A stretch of 64,000 nt of DNA from Blattamonas nauphoetae (lineage: Eukaryota > Preaxostyla > Oxymonadida): the NCBI GenBank assembly GCA_033064195.1, contig JARBJD010000039.1, positions 186,001-250,000 of the forward strand, in the 5' to 3' direction. Below are positions 12,318 to 22,800 of the stretch, piece by piece; the stretch's first letter is position 1; every line of letters begins with the position of its first letter. The notes beneath the pieces were generated by a model, which was not told the origin of the DNA, did no database searches, and saw nothing but the letters and a program-made list of their open reading frames with translations. The translations under genes and the position numbers were made by a program.

Positions 12318-12875
12318 ATGTTCGCAACAATTCTCTACATTTTCGTGGCAATATATGCAGATGAGCATGCAGATACCCCACCTTCACAGCCATCTCCTTC
12401 ACCCGAAGAACAACCCATTCCAGACCATCCTTGCGTGAATATCACACAGACTCTCTCAGCAGTACATACTAACTGTACTGTTGCTTGCCAAGTCTGTTTT
12501 GTTTCTATTCCTCCATTTTTTCAGGTTGAATTTCAGTTTTGCAAAGGAAACATCACAGACAACTGTTCAAAAATCTGCAAAGACAAAACTCACTCAGATG
12601 AAGAGGTTTTCTCCTTTATCGTTCTTGAAAAGATTCTTTAGTTCAATGTCTGCAATACCTTTTGCCAGGATAAGATCAAAAGTGATTGTGCGGATTCACA
12701 ATTTGCGTGTATCGACACGTGCAATTTCCAGCTCTCCCAATCGCTGATCGATAAGGACTGCTTCACAGGACCACCCCCTCGCATTCCACGTGGCTTTTCT
12801 TTCCACATTTTTGATTTTGATTGGAATACTGTTCAATGCCCTCGCGTCAACACAAATAACACCTCACAACAATAG
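12318..12875 (+). CDS. Secreted cysteine-rich protein, 162 aa, three exons
   Basis: The spliced model is 12318-12491, 12525-12605 and 12642-12875, with introns of 33 and 36 bp. Both introns are multiples of three; the second ends in TTTAG, an in-frame stop if unspliced. Removing both introns leaves one continuous frame to TAG at 12875. The N-terminus MFATILYIFVAIYADEHA looks like a signal peptide. A Pro/Ser/Glu linker follows, then repeated Cys-x3-Cys pairs (CTVAC, CSKIC, CNTFC, CIDTC), a pattern of short disulphide-linked helical hairpins. NIT and NNT sites could be N-glycosylated. The protein is probably secreted. Function is unknown. The exact acceptor of the first intron could instead be a second CAG 12 bp downstream. 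Confidence 0.7.
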
Positions 12876-14840
12876 TCATTGTTCAATGGACTTCACCATG
12901 AAAAACAGACCTAATCCGTAATGATACAAGATGAATTACATTGAGAGAGTGCTATAAATCATTCTTATTGTACGTTTGGAGAGACAATCAGTAAAATAGA
13001 AAATAATCGAAGAGAAGGCTCTATCCCATTAAATCATCAGTCAACAATTGAAGTAAATCTCTCCTTGGAGAAATAAATTCTTTCTCCTTTTGTCTTTTCG
13101 ATATGTCAGAATGTGTTTGGGACGGATCGAAGCAAGTTCATTTAACTCACGAGGAATATGTCAATCAAGATCATTTTTTGTTTGAAATAATCCCCGTCCA
13201 CCATATGATTTGATCATTCTTCACAAATGAACCAGAACAAATGACAACTCACTTCACGCAGAAAAAACAGACAATCTGTCGAAACGAGAGAATAATCTTT
13301 CTTTCTCAAAGATTCCCTGACAATCATCCAGTTTCCTCATCAAACTTAAACATTTCTGGTCAAACAATGCTGATTTGCAACATGTTCCTGCTTTGAGTTC
13401 ATCGAAAGAACCTTCCACTTCCACAACTGTACGCTCAGCCTGTTCGAATAGAATTTCCTACATTTCCCCGTCCTTTCTTGCAGTTCTATCATCAGTATTT
13501 TTGTTTTGTCTTCTTGATCTGCTTCTAGACGTGATTGAAGTGAAACTATCCTCACAGAGGAAAGAAGGAGCAGACGACGAAGACCATCACTGATCATCAA
13601 CTCACATGACTCAAAAATGAAATTGGTTCTTGGACGATTTGCAGAGGGAGACATATCCGAAATGCAAGACCAAACTCTTTTCGACAAAGAACTCGAAGAG
13701 GATCACTTTATGTGCTTTTTCAAAAAAGAATCGATCAATACATCATGAATTAGGCAATCTTTCCTCGCCAATATTGCTTTATTTCAGACATGGAGAAAAC
13801 CAAGAAAAAGTGACAGCCTCCAAATCAAGAATTCAAACGTGAGCCCCGACAGAACCAAGTCAAGCAAGAATTTTCTCAATAAGGTCCTGTTATTCTCTCT
13901 TCTGTAGTGCCTGTTGTCTGATCTCCCTTGGTCGGAGAGGATTGACCGAATGTGATTGAAGCGAGAAAATCGGATCCAGAACATTTATTAGATATAGCAT
14001 GATCACGTAGGTGATTATTTACTGTTTCCTGTTCCCCATCGCCTTTTTGGTGTCCTTAACTTTCCTAGTTCTGAATTACTCCGTCCCACAAAATTGGTGT
14101 CCTTGAATCGAGTGAGTGATTTTTTTGGGATTAACAAACAACTTGATGCTGTTTTTACTGATTGTTTATGATCTTTCTGCAATTTTGGTGGATTTCTGTC
14201 GAGCAGAAACGGACTAAAATCACTTTTCATCACTCAAATTGACAGTCGGTTTTCTCCATGATTTTGGTGATTTCAACTTAAATATCTCCATTTTGCATTG
14301 AAATCACCAGATTGAATCCATTATCTTCAATATAATGCAAAATAGTAATTGCGTTTTGAGAAAAATCAATCTATCCAAAGTTTTTGAATTGAAGTGAATA
14401 TTTACGAGGCTCAAAGAGGTTGAAACTCAAACGATTTTCATCATTTGTTTTTTACATCACGATGAACACAAATATTTGGCTTCTTCAATTTTGAACGTTG
14501 GAATTTCTCGACTCATGAAGTTTTCGCCATGTAGAAAGATTATCTCCTGCTTATTTGTCTCGTAGAAACTCCAACAGTTTCTTCATCACATAATCCAATC
14601 GATTTCCACTGAATGAACCCATTGACAACGAACAGAAGTCGATTTCACTCCACTTTTATTGGTGTGGGTCAGATCAAGAAACATAAGACCTACCAGTCAA
14701 TCGTGCTTATTCATGAACCTCCAGTCGGTGTCAATGTCACTCTATAAAAATTTCGAGAGCATCCCACGCTCATTTGATCACATAAATGATTTCTTACGCC
14801 GGAAGCAAAGCCTGACCAAACGTGGAGATGCGCAGAAATA
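12876..14840. other. About 2 kb without a recognisable gene
   Basis: AT-rich. The longest frames, for example 13346-13687 on the minus strand (113 codons), have no family resemblance, no signal peptide and no clear codon bias. I see no tandem array. The sequence just left of 14841 is a diverged continuation of the neighbouring element's end. Confidence 0.45.
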
Positions 14841-15218
14841 TGGACACTTTTGATCGAATTCACCGAAATTTTGACACCTGTCATTTTCACCGAAATATGG
14901 ACACCTAAATTGGTTTTCAAAACCGAGATTTGGACACCACCGATCAATTGACACCTCCGGGCCCGGAGGTGTCAATTGATCGGTTTAGCGAATGACAGAA
15001 AAAGGTACGAGCAAAAAGAGAAATGTCAAAATTCTACACAAAAAGAGGGCACAAGACGAATTTCGATTAGATTGCGAGGGGAAGACGATGTTCAACAGAA
15101 CGAATGAGATCGTCAAAGAGTCGAGAATTTATGGTCTAAAACGAGGAGAGATGGTAAAAACAAGAGGAAATTCATACCAGAGAGTCCGGAGCCGGTTCAG
15201 AGTCGAGGCAACTGCCTC
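14841..15218 (+). repeat. Left 378-bp terminal inverted repeat
   Basis: It matches 16549-16926 in reverse complement. It contains subterminal GGACAC/TGACACC motifs and a 44-bp palindrome, and ends in the short palindrome GAGGCAACTGCCTC. The open frame starting at 14992 within the repeat is mirrored in the other arm and is not convincing as a gene. Confidence 0.9.
14940..14983. repeat. 44-bp perfect palindrome (left arm)
   Basis: The half-site CCGATCAATTGACACCTCC plus GGG is followed by its exact reverse complement, centred on GGGCCC. It can extrude as a cruciform or bind a dimeric protein. It sits 99 bp from the outer end of the repeat arm. Confidence 0.95.
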
Positions 15219-15463
15219 GCCCGCGCTGCCTAGCGACGAGCAAGTGTTGGATGGGAAGGAGGTCGAGTGTGGGACGAGAGCAAAAGCTGCACTGTCGATT
15301 CTGTCGAATGGCTTGACTCTTCGGTACAGACTGGTTTTGAAAGAGACGTCGTACATTCCAGAAGTGTGCTTCCCAAATCGCCCTTTTTGTTTCTGCTTCA
15401 CTTCTCACTGTTTCGTTCATTTCATTCTCATTCTCTCCTCTCATCTCCCCTCGTCTCTTCGTC

Positions 15464-16547
15464 AGATGGTTGTTGATCTGAACCTCGTTCCTTCTGTCCG
15501 CGTTGTGCTCGAAGCCGCTCTCCAACACCACCCCTCCTCCCCCCACGCCCTCTCCGCCTACCACTCGCCCGTCCTCCACACAGACCTCACCCGAAGTGGC
15601 ACGGCTGCTGGAACAGTGCTGGAAGACACTGGCTGATTGTGTGACGGCTCGGACGATCGACCTGTCGATTGTGGTGGAGTCGACGTTCGCAGATGTGGGG
15701 GGAGCTTGTGGAGATGGCAATGAGGACGAGCAAGGTGGCGAAAGCGGGGGAAGTGAGGGAGCACGTGCGGATGTTGGGGAATCTTGTTGCGCGGCGTCCG
15801 TTACACCGACTGGACATGATGAAGGGGCAGATCGTGTCGTCGCTCGTGGCATCGCTGGACCTGCCTCGGATTGGACTGTCACAGCCAGCCGTGCATCAGC
15901 ACATGCTGCGCCTGATCTTCCACCTCCTTCGGACTGCGCGAAAAATGTCGCAGGAAGACGAGAACGAACTCAAATCACTTCGCATGGCCAACGTCTTCGC
16001 TCCTGCGTTCCCGTTCATCTCGTTCGTTGTGCGCCACGAATCGGTGCTTGGGTCGGCGGGGTCTGATCGGGCACAGCTGGAGAAAAGCGCGTATCGTCGC
16101 TGTACCGATTTGTAGTTCGTGCGTGGCACTTGGAAGGGCAAGCGGACGATTTGGTTGAAAGTGGGCACTAAGAATGGGAAGTGGAGTGGCTGACAAACAT
16201 GGAACACGACAGAACACTGGCGAAGCGATTGTTGGTGCTGGACAAAGGAGAACGACGAACTCGAAAGACTTCGCCAAAGAAGTGGGGACACAGGCAGCGA
16301 AAAGCAAGAAAAGCGGACTGGGACGATGGATTCGAACTTCGGAGGGTCGGGGGAGTGGAAGGGAACGAAGCAGGACTGTTGTCGATTTTGGATGAGTTTG
16401 GAAAGCGATATGGTCTGAATGTGTTGGAACGGGATCCCGATGCGGATGACGAGGAAGGCGATGTGTGTGAGATCGACACAGAACAAGTGGAGTCGGGAGT
16501 GGAAGCCGAAATTGACGATCTCATTTGGGTTGTTGCAGAAGCGACGA
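15464..16547 (+). pseudogene. Captured gene fragment, possibly RhoGAP-related
   Basis: The cargo is GC-richer than its surroundings and reads as protein in several frames. The first is MVVDLNLVPSVRVVLEAALQ from 15464. A second gives VARLLEQCWKTLADCVTART near 15590-15690. The longest (15669-16115) contains LPRIGLSQPAVHQHMLRLIF, then LRMANVFAPAFPF. The spacing of LP, a helix and MA.VFAP..  recalls the C-terminal half of RhoGAP domains, but this is a weak match by eye. A last frame, 16181-16570, runs from VEWLTNMEHDRTLAKRL to an acidic tail and ends inside the right arm. Frame changes between the blocks mean it is either a decayed copy or has unrecognised introns. Confidence 0.5.
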
Positions 16548-16548
16548 T

Positions 16549-16926
16549 GAGGCAGTTGCCTCGACTCTGAACCGGCTCCGGACTCTCTGGTATGAATTTC
16601 CTCTTGTTTTTACCATCTCTCCTCGTTTTAGACCATAAATTCTCGACTCTTTGACGATCTCATTCGTTCTGTTGAACATCGTCTTCCCCTCGCAATCTAA
16701 TCGAAATTCGTCTTGTGCCCTCTTTTTGTGTAGAATTTTGACATTTCTCTTTTTGCTCGTACCTTTTTCTGTCATTCGCTAAACCGATCAATTGACACCT
16801 CCGGGCCCGGAGGTGTCAATTGATCGGTGGTGTCCAAATCTCGGTTTTGAAAACCAATTTAGGTGTCCATATTTCGGTGAAAATGACAGGTGTCAAAATT
16901 TCGGTGAATTCGATCAAAAGTGTCCA
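16549..16926 (-). repeat. Right 378-bp terminal inverted repeat
   Basis: Reverse complement of 14841-15218. The last seven codons of the cargo's final reading frame run into this arm. Confidence 0.9.
16784..16827. repeat. 44-bp perfect palindrome (right arm)
   Basis: The same palindrome as at 14940-14983, again 99 bp from the outer end. Confidence 0.95.
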
Positions 16927-18986
16927 AAAATCTGTGCCCCTCCCAGGGGTTTTGGAACCGGAGGCCAGCCTTAAATAAATTAATATGGTAAACGAGATAT
17001 CTCATTTTGAAATGGAAAGAAGCAAAAAACCGTAAAAGTGAAGAGAAAATAGTGATTACTCAATTGTCTTGTTTTGGAGTCCGTTTTAGCTTCCAGTGCA
17101 AATGTCACCCAGATTGCTGTAGATTGTATTCACATCGGACTATTCGGAAAATGTGGCGATTTTTCATCAAACAGTGGAGATTTTCTGCCGGTAATGTGCT
17201 TGGATATAGAATTATTGCCAGTTTTTTTCAAAGTGCAGACAGATGTAATAGGTCCTATTTTGACGGAAGAAATAGAATCAAGAACGAGTATATGTTTCAA
17301 AATGGGATATTTGGTGATTTTGTCCTTTTCCATGACGAGATCCGACCATCTGATTCAGATGACGACATTCCGAGATGGCTATCGATGATATTCCAAGTAA
17401 AAATCCAAATTTCTGTTTCAATGTCTTCCAGAAAACTTCAGTTCGGCTGCCAAAGTCGAATATCACTTCTGTGTCCCTGCTCAACAAACACTCGTTCGAG
17501 AGTGTTGATCGCCGAGGATTTCATTGACAACGGAGAAAGTTTATGGAAATGGAGGAAAAACAATGGTAGAGGTGGAGAGTTGAATATTGAATCTGATGGT
17601 TGTTTTTCCAGTTCACACTTTAAAAAATGAAGAAAATGAGCAAAAACGATCAGCTCCGCATTTGTTCAATAAGAGGTTTTCAACCTTCTCCGTGATTTTC
17701 TCGCCATTTCTCCGTATTCTCTTTTGGTGTTTTTTTTATTTTCAAAAAAGAATCACCCAGAGCGTCAGAGTGGCGAAAAGTGAACTTTCTCTGCCTCCAC
17801 CAACAGTGTATTACCCATAAATTCCTCCGGTTCCAAAACCCCTGGCCCCTCCCAAACGTGAGTGCTCAAACATCCCAACTTTCCCTTATGAGTCACTACC
17901 CGAAACCCCCACCATGTCGACTCGGCTGGAAGCTGGATTCTTGACACCTCTTCCTTCTGAAGCAAGCGCAGGTCTCTCTCAAGGACATCCTTGTGCCCGC
18001 CTGAATCAACCCCCATTTAGAACGATCTACGTGGACGAGTACGCACTTCCTGGATATATCACCCGAATTGACATGCAATTTAAAGTTCCGTTACTCAAAG
18101 ATTGTGTCGTCCCGCCAAGCCTCCCAAAATGGGTGATTCTAAATGAATTGTTACCCGCGTATTTTCTTCTGCAAGACGTGCAGAAACTCTCTGCAATTTT
18201 CAGAGCACTCATATTCTCCTCCCCTCGACATGATGAAGGTGTTTTTTGTCCTTCTGACTCTTCATACATTCTTTTGCATCTGATTTCTGCATTCAGTCGA
18301 CATTTTTCACCCAGACTTGTCTATACCTCCAAACATGTTCAAGTATCTCGTTTTAACACAAACTTTGAAGCGGAAAACCATCGCTTGAACAGTATATATA
18401 TTCTCATCTTCGCTTTCCAAGTCTTTGTTTCCATCATCTTTGATCCAACAACGAAACTTGACATCTCATTGATTGATTGCAATTTTGAGGTTTTCCAACT
18501 CTTTTCCTTCAACTTTCTCATTCAGATCTGGTGATCACGTTCTTCCCCTCAAACAATTGACTTGTGAATTCTGATCTTCCTCCCTCTTCTATTGTAACCC
18601 TCAAAAATGATATCCATTCACAAATTCGCCTCAAACATACCATATGGACATATTCGGATTACTTTATGAAGATATCGCCTCTCTGACGCGAGGAAGTCAA
18701 TCCATGTTTTTCAAGACTTTTTGAATGATTCGTGCTTTCGATTCGCTTTTTTCTCACATTTCCGTTCTTTTATATCGTTTTACACCATCGGTTGATTTTC
18801 TGGCACGTTTTGGGGAAATAAATGTGAAAAAAAGCCCCAATCAGAATAGGGCTCTCTCGAACGCGATCAAAACAAAATCTCTAAAATTTAGTACTTTTCT
18901 TTTCTGAAAATCTCTGACAGCTAATTCTACAAAAATTTTTTTTTGAGACGCACCATAGTCTTTTGTAACATTTCATTTAGAATCAC
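16927..18986. other. Unresolved region with possible exons of an unrecognised gene
   Basis: Several plus-strand open stretches lie here without a clear single frame. 17074-17388 reads as a hydrophobic peptide containing LASSANVTQIAVDCIHIGLF. 17914-18230 encodes STRLEAGFLTPLPSEASAGL, then IYVDEYALPGYITRIDMQFK, then LPKWVILNELLPAYFLLQDV. A GTG-start intron-like block (18238-18297, ending CATTCAG) is followed by DIFHPDLSIPPNMFKYLVL in another frame. These could be exons of one intron-bearing gene or remnants of decayed genes. I do not recognise a family and draw no gene model. Confidence 0.3.
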
Positions 18987-19432
18987 CCAAATGGAACATC
19001 GGGGCAGAATCTCTTCTGGATCAGGAAGATACTTGCAGCCACCACACCGGACCATGCCCATCGCCTCTTACTGTCAACGGGGGTGATGACCAATCCATTC
19101 GATATTGTGCAAACGGAGCATTTGTGCACAAGAATCGTAACACGATCACGCTCGAGCCATGGGACATGTATCAACCACCAGACAACGATGAATATGCTGT
19201 ATGTCACACCAGTCTCGAAGTCGATCTCCGTCACGGACACACAACAACGTTACGAGTATTTCAAGGCGGTGCTGAACAAAGGAAAGTTTTCTTCGATCTC
19301 CCGCGCTGCCCAGTCCGTTTTAGTGCTCGACTGGGCGAAAAACATGCTTGCATGCTCATTGACCATGTTTGCAGGTGGGACGAACCAACTGAGATGCAGA
19401 AATGGCTATTCTATTCATTTGAGGAGTGGTAG
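18987..19432 (+). pseudogene. SPRY-like domain fragment
   Basis: An open frame runs from about 18987 to TAG at 19432 without a good start. It contains HTSLEVDLRHGHTTTLRVFQ, then VFFDLPRCPVRFSARL. This matches the typical C-terminal half of the SPRY-like domains found in many protist proteins: a charged beta strand followed by TL.VF..G..Q..VFF.LP..VRF. The N-terminal half of the fold and a start codon are not visible, so it is a gene fragment or an exon whose partner exons I cannot find. A competing frame (19083-19445) reads less like protein. Confidence 0.4.
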
Positions 19433-19874
19433 GATGAACCATTGATGAAGGAGTGTTCCTCTTCGGGGAAATCAACGACCTTCATCACTGTATTCATATA
19501 CTACTCTTCAAATGAATGGCATTCCAGATTCAGCTCTCTCCTCAATCATTCTTGAGTCATTCCACTATCATTCGATTGAAATCCGTTTTTGTTTGTGAAA
19601 TGTCGTGATCGATGAGAAATCTCCCAAATTTAGAAAGAGACCTGGATTTGGTCGATCCCGACCAATCTTTCTTTCAAAGTAATCTAGTTTGAGGTCGAAG
19701 TAGCGACTCGACCACTGAAATGACGGAGACAGCGTCCCTCTCATCCCGTTTCTCCACAGATGCTCCATTTTCTTACACTCGCTTCCCGAAATCGAACTTG
19801 TTTCTTCTTTTCTCTTCATTCCGGTCCTTTCTCACAATAATTGCATAATCATTGTCCGTAGTCTTTTCAAAATT
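19433..19874. other. Intergenic, no recognised feature
   Basis: It separates the SPRY-like fragment from the first exon of the large membrane protein and probably includes that gene's promoter. No specific site can be named. Confidence 0.45.
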
Positions 19875-22800
19875 ATGTACACATTCATTCAAGTTTGCTC
19901 TCTTTCCGATTTGATAATGTTTACATTCTGTAGAACCAAGTCAATCCTCCAAAAGCATTGATATACATCCAATGGATGATATTTGCATTTTACATGCTGA
20001 CCCATCCATTGAAACAATTTTATGTGCCTGGAATCTATGTTGGGAACTCAATTCGAAAACTAGGGTTTGATTTAAATCTTGTTCAACAGTCCAGCCTTTA
20101 TTTCGATCCATCCTTTTTCACAACCTATCTATCACAGATGGTGGTTTTCCTACTCCTCGGGATTTCCATCATATCTTTATCAATTGTTCTGTTAGTTGTC
20201 ATGACTGTATTTTCAAGTCTCGACAAGCCGATTCATCGAAACCTGGGCAGACTTCATCGATATCTTTCATACTTGTTGATGTCATCATTATCTATATCAA
20301 TTATTGTCTGGCTCAGTAAACCCTCAGCTTGTTATTGCCAACCGCCACAGGTCAAAATGGTTTTCTGTGGAATGCAATCACAACTCCAATTTATGATCGT
20401 CTCTGCTGTCTTCATCGTGATCTTGGTTCTTTTCGTTGGAATGTATCACTTTTTCGTGTTCAACACGCGACTTTCGGATGATTCCCTCCTTCGCTCGTAT
20501 TCCGGACGGACCATGTCTCTTGTGATGTTTCTCAACATCCTCTGGACTTATGCTTCGGTGGTTCCAATTCTGTGGAATGGGTTATTAAATTCTGTTTTGC
20601 ATACTATCATCACATCCGTGCTGTGTCTCATCCTTATCGTCCACCCACCGTTCTACGCAGTTGAGATGAACTGTATCATCTTCTCAGCCTTCTTCTGTTC
20701 GTTGTGGGGAGGAATTATGGCATGTTTCTTCCAGCCAATGTCAAAATGGAGCTTGGCCTCGCCGTCGCCAGTTCTGACAAACATTGTGTACCACTTTCTC
20801 ATTTATGGTGGTGCTGTCGCAATCTGGCCACTGACCCTCAAATTCTTTCCAAAGTTCCTTCGCCGAAATTGGTTGGTGAAGGTGGATTACCAAAAAGTGG
20901 AGCATTCACCGAAATCAAAATCAACGCTTCGGAAAATTCTTCCTCAGAAGGAAGTCACCGGATACACAATGAAACTGGGTCAGACAATATATATCAGAAG
21001 ATTTAATGGATATGAACACCCATCTAACGCTACTTTCCCGTTAACACCCCATCTCAGATCTCCCGGAACAGATCCGCCACGACCACCACTCACATCATCA
21101 ACAGAACGATCTCTCTCATTTAATCGATTGTCTCGCCCATCTATCCTCCCAGTTACACCTCCAATCTCCCCTATCCAGTTCAGATACCCACCCTTAACTC
21201 CAACCCATTCTCTGAACTCCCTCCCATCAGTTCACTCAACTACCCTTCCACCCACCGATCCAAAGGCTTGCACTGAATCAATTTACGCCCTATATGAGGA
21301 CAATATGAAAGATGCTGTCGAAAGAATCGTCAAATCAATCCGACACCCAAATCAACTCCAAGAACTCTTTGCATTTCTTCAAATCGAGGAATTAGCGAAA
21401 GATCAATTCACTTTGCGTATGGTTGATCAAGTATTTCGCAGATTAATCACAAAACCACGATTTGGAACTCTCGCAAAAGTCAGAGTTATCTACGCCTTGT
21501 TTTTGGGCCATCACCTCAACTCGCAGAGTCGGATGGCTGCCCAAATCACAAAATCATGTGAATTTTTCCCGAATCTCACTGAAAAATGGATTGGCTTCAT
21601 CAAAACCAAAGAAATGGAGAAAAAAATTCCCCTGATCTCTCATCCAAAGCAGCCCACCAATCTCGCTTTGTTGCAAGAATCACGACGCAGAAACGGAACC
21701 TTTGGATTTCAAGGGATTAATTGGGTAGTCTCTGATGAAGATGCTCTTGCAACTCTTACGAGCTTGTCAAACACAACCCAGGATAGCACTGCTTCAGATA
21801 AAACATATCTGATGAAATTCCAACTGGAACACGCCCAAAAACTTGTTCTCACTGCTCAAGGCCACACAAGCATGATGTGGATGCATCTGGGGCGACGGAA
21901 TGTTGATTGTGACAAGGTGCAGGAACACGCAATGAAGTCACTGCAAGCAGAGAAAGAAGCAACGAACATTTACATCCAACAACTGAAAGAGAATCCAGAC
22001 AATTCAAACGTCCTTCGCCAGTTTGCTCTTCTCCTTCGAGATATCAGCCACGACAATGAAATGGCGACGACCCTTCTCCAGGAAGCTGACCGGATCGAAG
22101 ACGAGAACGAACCACTCCTCACTCTCAACTGGGATGACGAAGACGAGGAAGTTTTTCAAAAAATGGAACCCAAACAAGACCTCTTCCAACAGAATGAATT
22201 CGACGCCCTGAAGCCTACCAAAAAAGTTGTTTCCAAACATCGAAATCAAATCGACATTTTTGTGAACACACTCGAAACAACCTCCGCATCTCACCCCAAA
22301 CGCTATTATCTCATCTATCCCTTCGTCGTGTCAGCCCTTCTTTCTGTGCTGGCGCTCACCATCGTGTCGTACATTTTGTCTGACTCAGATTTTGCGACGT
22401 CAGCGCTCCAAACACAACACATCCGTCAATCTCTGTTCATCACAACAGTCAGCGGAGACATCGCCTTCTTCATGACGTGCGCCCGCCACTTCCTCACCCT
22501 CATCACCGACCCAGCCAGCCCCTCCACACCTCAAGAAGCTCTTGCTGTCCAAGTCCTGCAACAACAGATGAATCGCGCCATCCCATTGTTCGACGAGTAT
22601 AACGCTTTCGTTCAGCAATTCTATCAGCCAGCCCTCTCTCAATGGTTGAATGAACTCTCCGTCTTGTATTCTGTGCCATCGAAGATCAGTGGGGGGATTC
22701 TTGCTGAGAGATCAGAGGAGACGGTATCCATTCGACAGATGCTGTTCAGGTCGATGGAACGAGCTCAGACATTCGAGTTCAACGTCCACAAGATCTTTGA

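Larger units (their letters stand above)
14841..16926. mobile_element. 2.1-kb element with identical 378-bp terminal inverted repeats and gene-fragment cargo
   Basis: Positions 14841-15218 and 16549-16926 are reverse complements over 378 bp; I found no difference on reading both through. Each arm begins TGGACAC and contains further spaced copies of the motif (T)GGACACC or TGACACCT, plus a 44-bp perfect palindrome. The interior of about 1330 bp holds no transposase, only fragments of a host-like gene. This fits a non-autonomous, Pack-type DNA transposon that captured a gene fragment. Identical arms mean either a recent insertion or recent homogenisation. Flanking target duplications were not obvious. 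Confidence 0.8.

Noticed and set aside
14992-15636. 214-codon plus-strand frame starting inside the left terminal repeat
   Set aside because: The first part is identical, inverted, in the right arm (16521-16775, -), and the frame merely runs on into the cargo. No domain is recognisable.
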